From Nocardioides sp. Kera G14 (GTDB lineage: Bacteria > Actinomycetota > Actinomycetes > Propionibacteriales > Nocardioidaceae): DNA of 64,000 bases. The position numbers were made by a program, and so were the translations under genes. The notes beneath the pieces are model-generated. The model was not told where the DNA came from and searched no databases. It was given only the letters and a program-made list of their open reading frames with translations. How positions within the stretch are numbered: the stretch's first letter is position 1; each line of letters starts with the position of its first letter. Location: positions 2,914,001 through 2,978,000 of the forward strand of contig NZ_CP085839.1 of NCBI RefSeq assembly GCF_020715565.1. Direction: 5' to 3'. Shown piece after piece: positions 33,232 to 41,443 of this stretch.

Positions 33232-35493
33232 TGCCTTGGTCCGCGCGCTCAACGGACTCCAGCCGACCGCGTTGCGAGCCTGGACGGCGACCGCATAGGT
33301 CACGCCCTTCCTGGCCTTGAGGGCGAGTTCGGTCGCCCGGACCGAGGCGCGGACCGCCAGGCGGCGAGCCACCGTCGCGCGGTGCTTCCGGATGGCGTAG
33401 ACGGTGAGCTGGTAGCCCGTGACCGGCTTCGTCCCGGCCGATCCCGGCGCCCACGAGAGGACCACCGTCTTCCGTCCCCCCTTGTGGCCGGCCCGGATCC
33501 CGGCCCGCGGCGCACTCGGCACCCGCGGGACGACGTACGCCGGCAGGACGGTGCTGACCGCGGTGGTGCTGGTTCCGGCGTCGGAGTGGGCGATGACCAT
33601 CACCCAGTAGGTCGCAGCCGGGAGACCGGTGAAGGTCGCGCTGGTCGCCGACGGGGTCAGGCCGTCATGCTCGGCGACGAGGGTCGACCCGCGTCGTAGG
33701 ACGACGTCGTAGCTGCTCACCGTGTCCTTGGCGGGCGCCTTCCAGCTCACGGAGATCTGGCCGGAGCGGGGCGTGACCGCTGCCGAGAGGCCACGGACCT
33801 GGGCGGCCTGGTCGCCGGCGGCGTCACAGCCCGCGACGGTCAGTGAGTAGGCGCCGAGGCTGGCGTAGCCGTCGTAGCCGCCCGAGGCCCAGTTGCCGCC
33901 GAGGTTGCCGCCGCCGCGCACGATCGCGACATAGGGGCCGCCCGCCGAGTCGAGCGTCACGCTGCTGCCCTGCCCGGTGGTGACGGGGGTCCAGGTCGCC
34001 TGGTCGAGCGACTGCGTCGTCGTCGGGTCGGCGGACTGGACGGGCGCGCCACTCCCTGCGACGGCGATCGTGAGGTCCACGTCGAGATCCGGGCCGATGC
34101 GGGCGACGTCGGTGCTGACGGTCGCACCGGCGGCGCAGGACCCCAAGGAGTAGTAGGCCGCGGCGTTGGAGGCGGTGATGTATCGGGTGGCGCCGTCGAC
34201 CTCCAGCGGTTTGGCGAGCGTGCCCGTCTCGGTCGACCTCGTGCCGGCGATCGAGCGGATGATCGCGACGTCGTCCTGGAGCGCGATCCGCTCGCCGTCA
34301 CTCCAGTTCGTCGCGCCGGGATAGCTGCCCTTGGACCACTGGCTGACGGCGTTGTAGTAGCTGGCTCCCATGATCGGTGCCCAGACGCGAGCCTTGCTCC
34401 AGTCGGACTCACCGGGCGCGTAGTAGCTGTCGCCCGTGGTGCTGTCACCGTCGTGGACCAGGCCGAAGGTGTGGCCGGCCTCGTGAGCGGCCGCCTCGGC
34501 GATGGACGAGGGGATGTCGCTGAGCGCACTCGGGAAGACCCAGGCGATCTGGTTGCAGTCCGCCGCGCCACATTGGGCCGCCGACATCTCGCTGGTCGGG
34601 AGGTCGATGAGGCCGGTCCAGGCGACGCCGCCGCACTCCCCGTCGAGGGCACGGGTGGCGGGGTTGTCGCAGATGACGAGCATCGGCAGCTGCGAGTCGG
34701 TCACCACGACGCGGGTTCCGAAGGTCTGGTCGCCCGTGCTGGTCCGCTCGAGCGCAGCGTCGCCCGGGTCCTCGGTCGTGACGTCGACGTCGAAGGCGCT
34801 GTAGTCCTCGGCGACGCGCGCCCAGATCTCCTGGACCGCCGCCTCCTCCTGGTTGTTGAAGGTGGACCCGTCGCCGGCAGGATCCCAGCCCCCGTAAGGC
34901 CCCGCAGCGAGGTCATCGTCGGCGGCCCAGCCGGTGGTCGATGACAGGTCCACGCCGTCGAAGTCGAGGAAGATCGTGTGCTTCGATCCCTTCAGGCTGT
35001 GCAGCGTGAAGGTGTCGGCGAGCGGATAGGGCGTGTCTGTGGGATCGGCGACGAAGCTCGAGGCCTGCGTCGGCGCTGTCGGGACCTCCTCCTTGTAGAA
35101 GACCCGACCGGCCGGGCTGACCCACGCGGTCGGGTCGGAGTCCAGCACGCCGGTGAGCTCGACGGACGAGAGCCCGGCTTTCTCGGCCACGGCCGGGAGC
35201 GCGGCGCCCAGGGCCTCCACGGCGGCATGGCCGTGCGTGGGCTTCTCGAGACCGGTGGAGACCGGCGTCGGGCGCACGGGCGTCCCCGACGCGGAAGCGG
35301 TCGAGGTCGAGGTCGGAGCGTTCGTGGAGAGCTCCATGCCCGGGACGACGGGCTGCAGAGTGGTCACAGTGGCCTGCGCCAGGCCGCTGTGAGCGGTGGC
35401 TGAGTGCTCCGATCCGGACGCCAGGGTCGCCGCACCGGTCACGGTGATGGCGAGCGCGGCGATACCCATTCCGAGGCGACCGGGCAGCTTCAC
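33217..35493 (-). CDS. Secreted metzincin-type zinc protease with fibronectin III domains, copy 1
   Basis: A 758-residue protein with a signal peptide (residues 1-~27, cut near ASG), a propeptide-like segment with RVFYKEEVPTAP, and a catalytic domain holding HEAGHTFGLVHDG near residue 336. That is the exact metzincin zinc motif HExxHxxGxxH, and the Met-turn is probably in the APIMGASYYNAVSQWSKG stretch. The C-terminal ~220 residues form two fibronectin type III repeats (AVTPRSGQISVSWKAPA and TVVLSWAPGSAGTKPVTGYQ). It is likely exported to digest proteins outside the cell. A close paralogue lies immediately upstream on the same strand. Confidence 0.88.
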   Translation of the reverse strand: MKLPGRLGMGIAALAITVTGAATLASGSEHSATAHSGLAQATVTTLQPVVPGMELSTNAPTSTSTASASGTPVRPTPVSTGLEKPTHGHAAVEALGAALPAVAEKAGLSSVELTGVLDSDPTAWVSPAGRVFYKEEVPTAPTQASSFVADPTDTPYPLADTFTLHSLKGSKHTIFLDFDGVDLSSTTGWAADDDLAAGPYGGWDPAGDGSTFNNQEEAAVQEIWARVAEDYSAFDVDVTTEDPGDAALERTSTGDQTFGTRVVVTDSQLPMLVICDNPATRALDGECGGVAWTGLIDLPTSEMSAAQCGAADCNQIAWVFPSALSDIPSSIAEAAAHEAGHTFGLVHDGDSTTGDSYYAPGESDWSKARVWAPIMGASYYNAVSQWSKGSYPGATNWSDGERIALQDDVAIIRSIAGTRSTETGTLAKPLEVDGATRYITASNAAAYYSLGSCAAGATVSTDVARIGPDLDVDLTIAVAGSGAPVQSADPTTTQSLDQATWTPVTTGQGSSVTLDSAGGPYVAIVRGGGNLGGNWASGGYDGYASLGAYSLTVAGCDAAGDQAAQVRGLSAAVTPRSGQISVSWKAPAKDTVSSYDVVLRRGSTLVAEHDGLTPSATSATFTGLPAATYWVMVIAHSDAGTSTTAVSTVLPAYVVPRVPSAPRAGIRAGHKGGRKTVVLSWAPGSAGTKPVTGYQLTVYAIRKHRATVARRLAVRASVRATELALKARKGVTYAVAVQARNAVGWSPLSARTKAVTPK

Positions 35494-35530
35494 ATCAGGA
35501 GGTTACGGCCGGCGTGCGGAAAATATGAGA

Positions 35531-37756
35531 TCAACGCGGAGCGGCGGCGCGGGTACGGCGACTGGGAGGACTCGAGCCCACGGCGCTGACGGCCGTCACG
35601 CTGACGGCGTACCGCCTGCCGCCGGCGGCGAGACGGAGCTCGCGGCGGCGGAGCGTCGGCCCGACCACCCACTGTCGCAGCACGCGGGTGTGACCGTTGC
35701 GGACGACGTACAGCGTGATCCGGAAGGTGCTGATCGGACGGGTGCCACTCGCGCCGGGGACCCACGAGACGACGACGGTGCGGCGGCCGCCCGGACGGCC
35801 CGGGCGGATGGCGGCGGCCGGCGTCGCCGGGACGCGGGGCGTCACCGAGGGGGCGCCGATCGGGGCGGACGACGAGGTGACCGGCGCCGCGTTCGGTGCC
35901 GTGGTCATGGAGCCGGGCGTCGTCGCGGCCACCGTTGACGAGACGGACGTCGCCGGTGTGGACGGCGTGGACGGCGTGGTGGACGGCGCGGCCGACGACG
36001 TGGTCCCGGCATCGGACGACGCGGCCGCTGCGGCGCTGCAGCCGCTCTGGGTGAGGACGTACGCGCCGAGGCTGGCGTAGGCGTCATAGCCCCCCGAGGC
36101 CCAGACGCCACCGAGGTTGCCGCCGGGCCGGACGACGGCGAAGTACGGACCGCCGGCCGAGCCCAGCGTGATCGACGAGCTCGCCCCGGAGGGGACCTCG
36201 ACGCCGTACGAGCGGTTCCAGGGATCCGGATCGGCGGCGAGTGCCTGGGTGGTGGTGGGGTTCGTGTCCAGGCTGGTGCCGGCAGCGGGCCGTCCGGAGC
36301 TGTCCACGACACTGAGCGCAAGGTCGACGTCGGGCCCGACGAGGGCACCGTTGGCGCTGATCGTGGCGCCGGCCCCGCAGGCGCCGAGCAGGTAGGTGTC
36401 GGTGTCGGTGCTGCGGGTCCGGTAACGGGTGGTGCCATCGACGGCGAGGGGCGAGGCGATCGAGCTCGTGGGTGTCGCCCGGGTGCCGGCGATCGCGCGG
36501 ATCAGGGCGACGTCGTCCTGCTTGGCGATCTGGATCGACTTCCCGAGCGAGCTGGTGCCCCAGTTGGTGGCGCCGGGATAGTCGCCCTTCGACCACTGCG
36601 AGATCGCGTTGTAGTACGAGGCGCCCATGATCGGCGCCCAGACCTTGCTGCCGTCACCATTGTCCGGCTCGTAGTAGCTGTCGCCCGTGGCGCTGTTGCC
36701 GTCGTGGACCAGGCCGAAGGTGTGCCCCGCCTCGTGCGCCGCGGCCTCGGCGACGCTCGATGACATGTCGGTCAGGGAGTTGGGGAAGATCCAGGCGATC
36801 TCGTTGAGGTCGGCGGCGCCGCCCCACTTCGAGACGGGCGAGTCGATGACGTTGGTCCAGGCGACACCCCCACAGCCACCGGTCCCGCAGATCGCGGTCT
36901 CCGGGGCGGCGGAGTCGGTGACGACGACGTGGGTGCCGAAGTCGACGTCGGTGGCCGTGCTCATCGACAGCGCGGCGCTGCCCGGGTCCTGCGTCGTCAC
37001 GTCGATGTCGAACGCGCTGTAGTCCTCGGCGACGCGCGCCCAGATCCCCTGGATCGCGGCGCGCTCGTCGTCGGTGAAGCCGGCACCGTTGCCGGCCGGG
37101 TCCCAGCCGGCATAGGTGCCGGCCGTCACGCCGGCCTGCGTCACCCACGCGTTCGTGCTCAGGACCGAGACGCCGTCGAAGTCGAGGAAGAGCGTGTGGT
37201 GGGAGCCGGGCAGGCTGTGCAGGGCGAACGTGCTGCTCAGCGGATAGGGCGCCTGCGCCGTGCCGGCGGTCTTGCTGAGGCCGGCGACCGGCTTCGGGGC
37301 GGTGGGCACCTCCTCCTTGTAGAAGACCCGGCCGTCCCGGCTGACCCAGGCCGTCGGGTCGCTCCTGAGCACGCCCTCGAGCTGCGCGGACGTCAGGCCG
37401 GCGTTGGTCGCGACCGCGGGCAGGCTGGTGCCGAGCTCGGAGACCGCCTTTGCGCCATGGACAGGTCGGCTCAGCCCGGTGTCGACCGGACCGGAGCCGG
37501 CCGCCGTCTCAGGACGGGGCTGGGCCTGACGCTCGGGCGGCAGGCCGCGGGTCGGTGCGACGCTCCCGGCGGCCGAGGGGTCCAGCTCGGGCACCGCCGA
37601 GGCCGGGCTCTGACTCGGAGGCAGCCCCGTGCCGGCGTACGGCGACGACGTGCCGTCACCGCCGAGGACTCCCGACACGACGAAGATCGCCGCGCAGACC
37701 CCAAGCGCTGCGACGACGGCGAGGACGCCCTTCAGCGTCGTCCCGAGATGACGCAT
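35531..37756 (-). CDS. Secreted metzincin-type zinc protease with fibronectin III domain, copy 2
   Basis: A 741-residue paralogue of the next gene. It starts with a membrane anchor or uncleaved signal (residues 10-30, GVLAVVAALGVCAAIFVVSGVL). The propeptide-like segment, VFYKEEVPTAPKP and HEAGHTFGLVHDGNSATGDSYY (near residue 339) follow in the same order. After the catalytic part a Ser/Thr/Ala/Pro linker of about 80 residues replaces the first fibronectin domain of copy 1, and a single fibronectin III domain ends the chain. The 12-bp palindrome GGAACGCGTTCC lies 13 bases upstream of its ATG. Confidence 0.87.
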   Translation of the reverse strand: MRHLGTTLKGVLAVVAALGVCAAIFVVSGVLGGDGTSSPYAGTGLPPSQSPASAVPELDPSAAGSVAPTRGLPPERQAQPRPETAAGSGPVDTGLSRPVHGAKAVSELGTSLPAVATNAGLTSAQLEGVLRSDPTAWVSRDGRVFYKEEVPTAPKPVAGLSKTAGTAQAPYPLSSTFALHSLPGSHHTLFLDFDGVSVLSTNAWVTQAGVTAGTYAGWDPAGNGAGFTDDERAAIQGIWARVAEDYSAFDIDVTTQDPGSAALSMSTATDVDFGTHVVVTDSAAPETAICGTGGCGGVAWTNVIDSPVSKWGGAADLNEIAWIFPNSLTDMSSSVAEAAAHEAGHTFGLVHDGNSATGDSYYEPDNGDGSKVWAPIMGASYYNAISQWSKGDYPGATNWGTSSLGKSIQIAKQDDVALIRAIAGTRATPTSSIASPLAVDGTTRYRTRSTDTDTYLLGACGAGATISANGALVGPDVDLALSVVDSSGRPAAGTSLDTNPTTTQALAADPDPWNRSYGVEVPSGASSSITLGSAGGPYFAVVRPGGNLGGVWASGGYDAYASLGAYVLTQSGCSAAAAASSDAGTTSSAAPSTTPSTPSTPATSVSSTVAATTPGSMTTAPNAAPVTSSSAPIGAPSVTPRVPATPAAAIRPGRPGGRRTVVVSWVPGASGTRPISTFRITLYVVRNGHTRVLRQWVVGPTLRRRELRLAAGGRRYAVSVTAVSAVGSSPPSRRTRAAAPR

Positions 37757-37768
37757 GCGTCGAGCCTA

Positions 37769-37780
37769 GGAACGCGTTCC
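37769..37780. promoter_or_regulatory. Palindrome upstream of metzincin copy 2 (KstR-like)
   Basis: GGAACGCGTTCC is a perfect 12-bp palindrome in the short gap between the desaturase stop and the protease start. The frame AGG-AAC-GC-GTT-CC-A meets most of the KstR consensus but misses the leading T. A different TetR-type regulator is equally possible. Confidence 0.35.
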
Positions 37781-37807
37781 AAAACACGTCCCGCCGGCGG
37801 GCGCCGG

Positions 37808-39046
37808 TCAGCGAGTCGCTGCGCGCGCCTCGATCTCCTTGAGCATCCGGAGGCGGTCCTTGCCCTTGGCCTTCACGACGCGGCCCAGGACCCGGAGCTG
37901 GCTCGGCAGGTTGCGCGGTGTGGTGCTCTCCCACCAGCCGTTGGGGAAGGAGAGCCGGATCGTCTTGTGCCAGGCGCTGGCGACCTGCAGCGGAAGTGGA
38001 CGGGTGTTGTAGCTCAGGCCGTAGCGCTGGAAGAGGTCGCGCACCTTCGGGGCGACCTCCGCGTAGCGGTTGGAGGGCAGGTCCGGCCAGATGTGGTGCT
38101 CGATCTGGTGCGACAGGTTGCCACTCATGAGGTGGACCGCCTTGGAGCCGGAGATGTTGGCCGAGCCGAGCATCTGCCGGAGGTACCAGTCACCGCGGGT
38201 CTCGTCGGCCGGGATCTCGTCGAGCTCGAAGGTCTCGACGCCCTCGGGGAAGTGGCCGCACATGATCACGGCGTGGGACCAGACGTTGCGGCCCATGTTG
38301 GCCAGCACGTTGGCGAGCAGGGTGAACGGGGCGGACGGGCCCGAGAGGATCGGGTGGATCACGTAGTCCTTGAGCGCCTGCTTCTTGACCTTGGCGAGCG
38401 TCGCCTTGACGTCGCGGAGCTGGGCCGGGTCGCGCTCCTCCTTCGGCGTGCGCAGGAAGTCGCCGAGCTTCAGGTCGTACGCGGCGATGCCGTACTCGAA
38501 GAAGAGCATGTTCAGGAAGTTGTACGCCGGCTGGTAGAGGCACTTGGGCGACCACTCCTGCGCCTCGTCGACACGGACGAGGCCCCAGCCGAGGTCGTTG
38601 TCCATGCCCACGATGTTCGTGTAGGTGTGGTGCTCCTCGTTGTGGCTCTTCTTCCAGCCCTCGGCGGTCGCGGCGCTGTCCCACTCCCAAGTGGTCGAGT
38701 GGATCTTGGGGTCGCGCATCCAGTCCCACTGGCCGTGGAGGATGTTGTGGCCGATCTCCATGTTCTCGAGGATCTTGGCGACGCTCAGGCCGAGCGTGCC
38801 CGCGATGAAGGCCGGCGGGAAGACCGACGCCAGCAGGACGGCGCGGCTGCCCAGCTCGAGGTAGCGCTGGGTCTTGATCACCCTGCGGATGTAGGCCGCG
38901 TCCCTGGCTCCCCTGGAGGACATGACGTCGGCGCGGATCGCGTCGAGCTCCGCGCCGATCGCCTCGATGTCCTCCCGGGAGAGGTGGGCGATCGGGTTGT
39001 GGGGGTCGTTCTTGAGGGCGAGGGTGGGGTCATCGGCGATGGTCAT
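37808..39046 (-). CDS. Membrane acyl-CoA (fatty acid) desaturase, DesA3 type
   Basis: A 412-residue integral membrane di-iron desaturase. The three His boxes are HNILHGQWDW, HNEEHHTYTN and HQIEHHIWPDLPSNRY, with hydrophobic helices near residues 65-95 and 210-260. It should introduce a delta-9 double bond into stearoyl-type acyl-CoA, using electrons from the ferredoxin reductase encoded directly upstream, as in the mycobacterial DesA3/Rv3230c pair. ATG 39046 has GGAGACC upstream. The regulator at 40258 is divergent from this pair. Confidence 0.93.
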   Translation of the reverse strand: MTIADDPTLALKNDPHNPIAHLSREDIEAIGAELDAIRADVMSSRGARDAAYIRRVIKTQRYLELGSRAVLLASVFPPAFIAGTLGLSVAKILENMEIGHNILHGQWDWMRDPKIHSTTWEWDSAATAEGWKKSHNEEHHTYTNIVGMDNDLGWGLVRVDEAQEWSPKCLYQPAYNFLNMLFFEYGIAAYDLKLGDFLRTPKEERDPAQLRDVKATLAKVKKQALKDYVIHPILSGPSAPFTLLANVLANMGRNVWSHAVIMCGHFPEGVETFELDEIPADETRGDWYLRQMLGSANISGSKAVHLMSGNLSHQIEHHIWPDLPSNRYAEVAPKVRDLFQRYGLSYNTRPLPLQVASAWHKTIRLSFPNGWWESTTPRNLPSQLRVLGRVVKAKGKDRLRMLKEIEARAATR

Positions 39047-39060
39047 GTGGGGTCTCCGAA

Positions 39061-40164
39061 TCAGTGGTCGATCACGCACGCGCCCGCGGGCGCGCTGATG
39101 CAGGTCTGGACGTTCAGGCCGTCGGTCTCACCTGGCACGGCGACGATGAGGTCGCCGTTGCGCAGGTCGCGGACCGCGCCCTCCTTGAGGGGCAGGACAC
39201 AGCCGAAGCAGATGCCCATCCGGCAGCCGCTCGGCATGAGGACGCCGGCGGCTTCGGCGGCGTCGAGGATGGAGGTGGAGGCGTCGACGTCTACCGCGGT
39301 GCCGGCGTTGGCCACGCCGTCGAAGGTGACCGTGCCACCGTCGCCGATGACGACGGTCGAGGTGCGGAACTGCTCGGTGTGCAGCTCCTTGCCTCGCTCG
39401 GCGTGGTGGAGGGAGAGCGCGTCGAGGAGGCCGGTCGGCCCGCAGGCGAAGGTCTCGCGATCGTGCAGGTCCAGCACCAGCTCGTCGAGCTTCTCGATGT
39501 CGAAGGTGCCGCGCTCGTCGTCGTACCAGCTGATGAGCCGGATCGCGCCGGACTCGGCGAGGGCCTCGAGGTTCTTGACGAAGATCGTGTCGGGGTGGCT
39601 CGGCGCGAGGTGGACGAGCGTGATGTCGAGCTGATCGTGGTGGTTGACCACGCCGGCGTCCGTGGCGGGGAAGAGGTTGCGGAGCATGCCGATGACCGGC
39701 GTGATGCCCGAGCCGGCGGTGACGAAGAGGAACTTCTGGTCGGTGAGCGCCGCGGGCAGCACGAAGTCGCCCTGGGCCTGCTCGATGTGGACCAGTGTGC
39801 CGGGCTTCGTCCCATGCACGAGATAGGGGCTGACCTTGCCGTCGGCGACCGCCTTGACCGTGATCGAGATCAGGCCGTCGCGGCGCGGCCCGTGGGTGAG
39901 GGAGTACGCCCGCCAGTGCCGAACGCCGTCGACGTCGACGCCGATGCGGAGGTACTGGCCGGGGATGTGGCCGACCCAGTCCCTACCGGGCTTGAGCAGC
40001 AGCGTGGCGGCGTCGGCCGTCTCCGGGTGGACCTCGACGACGCGGGCGCGCAGGGCGGCGCCCTTCCGCAGGGGGTGGAAGAGGTCGAGGTAGTCGTCCG
40101 GGACGAGCGGGGTCGCCAGCAGCGCGGCCACCTGGCCGGCACGCTCCGAGATCCATGTGCTCAC
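39061..40164 (-). CDS. Ferredoxin reductase with C-terminal 2Fe-2S domain, desaturase electron donor (Rv3230c type)
   Basis: A 367-residue cytosolic fusion. The N-terminal reductase part contains RAYSLTHGP (FAD binding), FVTAGSGITPVIGML (nucleotide binding) and FACGPTGLL. The last ~90 residues are a plant-type ferredoxin with CRMGICFGC and a later Cys in VQTCIS, binding the 2Fe-2S cluster. It passes NADPH electrons to the desaturase 14 bases downstream. GTG 40164 begins MSTWISERAG. The promoter region faces the divergent PucR gene, with a palindrome at 40223-40239. Confidence 0.93.
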   Translation of the reverse strand: MSTWISERAGQVAALLATPLVPDDYLDLFHPLRKGAALRARVVEVHPETADAATLLLKPGRDWVGHIPGQYLRIGVDVDGVRHWRAYSLTHGPRRDGLISITVKAVADGKVSPYLVHGTKPGTLVHIEQAQGDFVLPAALTDQKFLFVTAGSGITPVIGMLRNLFPATDAGVVNHHDQLDITLVHLAPSHPDTIFVKNLEALAESGAIRLISWYDDERGTFDIEKLDELVLDLHDRETFACGPTGLLDALSLHHAERGKELHTEQFRTSTVVIGDGGTVTFDGVANAGTAVDVDASTSILDAAEAAGVLMPSGCRMGICFGCVLPLKEGAVRDLRNGDLIVAVPGETDGLNVQTCISAPAGACVIDH

Positions 40165-40222
40165 CCCACCATCGTGACTGCTTTCAGGGCTAAACTCATG
40201 TGCGTCGGACGTGAAGATTCGC

Positions 40223-40239
40223 ATCCGAATTGTTCGGAT
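40223..40239. promoter_or_regulatory. Palindromic operator between desaturase operon and PucR-type gene
   Basis: ATCCGAA-TTG-TTCGGAT, a perfect 7-bp inverted repeat with a 3-base centre, 18 bases before the regulator's ATG and 58 from the divergent start. It is in the natural place for autoregulation and control of the desaturase system. Confidence 0.6.
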
Positions 40240-40257
40240 CGGATAAAAGGACTCGCG

Positions 40258-41436
40258 ATGGCCCGGATGTTCCCTCGTCGCTCCACTGCCACGCCGGAGA
40301 TCAGGCTCACCCCGCGCATCGTCGCGAGCCTCGAGGAGATCCTGCCGACCATCGGTGAGGACGTGGTCAACGCCGTCATCGCCGAGGTGCCCAGCTACCA
40401 GGACGCCTGGGCCCACGGGAACATGGCGCAGGTCATCCAGACCGCCGTGGAGGTCGCCCTGTCCGGCTTCCTGTCGGTCGCGTCGGGCAACCTCGCCGAG
40501 CTCGCCTCCGCCACGCCCGAGGCCCTCGAGGGCGCCTTCGAGCTCGGCCGCGGCGAGGCCCGTAGCGGCCGCACGCCCGAGGCGCTCCTCGCGGCCTACC
40601 GGATCGGCGCCCGCACCGCGTGGCGTGAGCTCTCCTCGACGGCGTTGCAGGCCGGGCTGCCACCGGAGGCGCTGGTCGAGTTCGCGGCGCTGGTCTTCGC
40701 GTGGATCGACGAGGTCTCCGACGCGTCGGTCGCCGGGCATGCCGAGGAGCTCGCCTCGGCAGGACGTGTCCGGCGGCGCCTGCTCGCCCGGCTCGGGCAG
40801 CTGCTCGTCGACGGCGCGACCTCGGAGACGCTCGAGAACGCAGCCGCGCAGGCCGAGTGGACCGCGCCGACCACTCTGACCGCCGCGCTCGTGCCCACGC
40901 CGCAGCTCGCGCCGGTCCTCTCGGGCATCCCGCAGGCGACGTTGGAGCTGGAGAGCCAGGCCGGTCTCGACGGGATGACGACGCTGCTGGTCCCCGACGT
41001 CGAGGGGCACCGTCGCGCGTCCCTCCTCTCCGCGGCGGTCCGACGGGGCGCGATCGTCGGCCCACCGAAACCGTGGCGCGAGGCCCGGCTCTCCTTCCTC
41101 CGGGCGGTCCGTGTCCATGAGGCCGGTTGGACGGGCGACACCGAGGACCACCTCGTGGCGCTCGTCCTCGGCGCCGACCCCGACGCACTCGGCGATCTCC
41201 GCGCCGCCGTGCTCGATCCGCTCTCCGACGTCCGTCCGTCGACCGCCGAGAAGCTGGTCGAGACGCTCCGCTCGTGGCTGCTCCACCAGGGCCGTCGCGA
41301 CGACGTGGCCGCGGCGCTCTTCGTGCACCCGCAGACCGTCCGCTATCGGATGGGTCAGCTGCGCGAGCTGTACGGCGACCGACTGGACGATCCTGCCTGG
41401 GTGTTGGCCCTCACCGTGGGTCTCGGGGCGGCATGA
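40258..41436 (+). CDS. PucR/CdaR-type helix-turn-helix regulator
   Basis: A 392-residue transcription factor. The first ~280 residues are a helical sensor region (no GAF or known ligand motif seen), and residues ~325-385 form the family's C-terminal HTH_30 DNA-binding domain (DDVAAALFVHPQTVRYRMGQL). Many actinobacteria keep such a gene divergent from a ferredoxin reductase/desaturase pair, so it probably tunes membrane fatty-acid desaturation. ATG 40258 has AAAGGA upstream and lies beside the palindrome at 40223. Confidence 0.9.
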   Translation: MARMFPRRSTATPEIRLTPRIVASLEEILPTIGEDVVNAVIAEVPSYQDAWAHGNMAQVIQTAVEVALSGFLSVASGNLAELASATPEALEGAFELGRGEARSGRTPEALLAAYRIGARTAWRELSSTALQAGLPPEALVEFAALVFAWIDEVSDASVAGHAEELASAGRVRRRLLARLGQLLVDGATSETLENAAAQAEWTAPTTLTAALVPTPQLAPVLSGIPQATLELESQAGLDGMTTLLVPDVEGHRRASLLSAAVRRGAIVGPPKPWREARLSFLRAVRVHEAGWTGDTEDHLVALVLGADPDALGDLRAAVLDPLSDVRPSTAEKLVETLRSWLLHQGRRDDVAAALFVHPQTVRYRMGQLRELYGDRLDDPAWVLALTVGLGAA

Positions 41437-41443
41437 TCGGGGC

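Noticed and set aside
39064..40257. Extended 790-codon plus-strand frame before the PucR-type gene
   Set aside because: This part is antisense to the ferredoxin reductase; the ATG at 40258 has a ribosome site and gives the expected family length.
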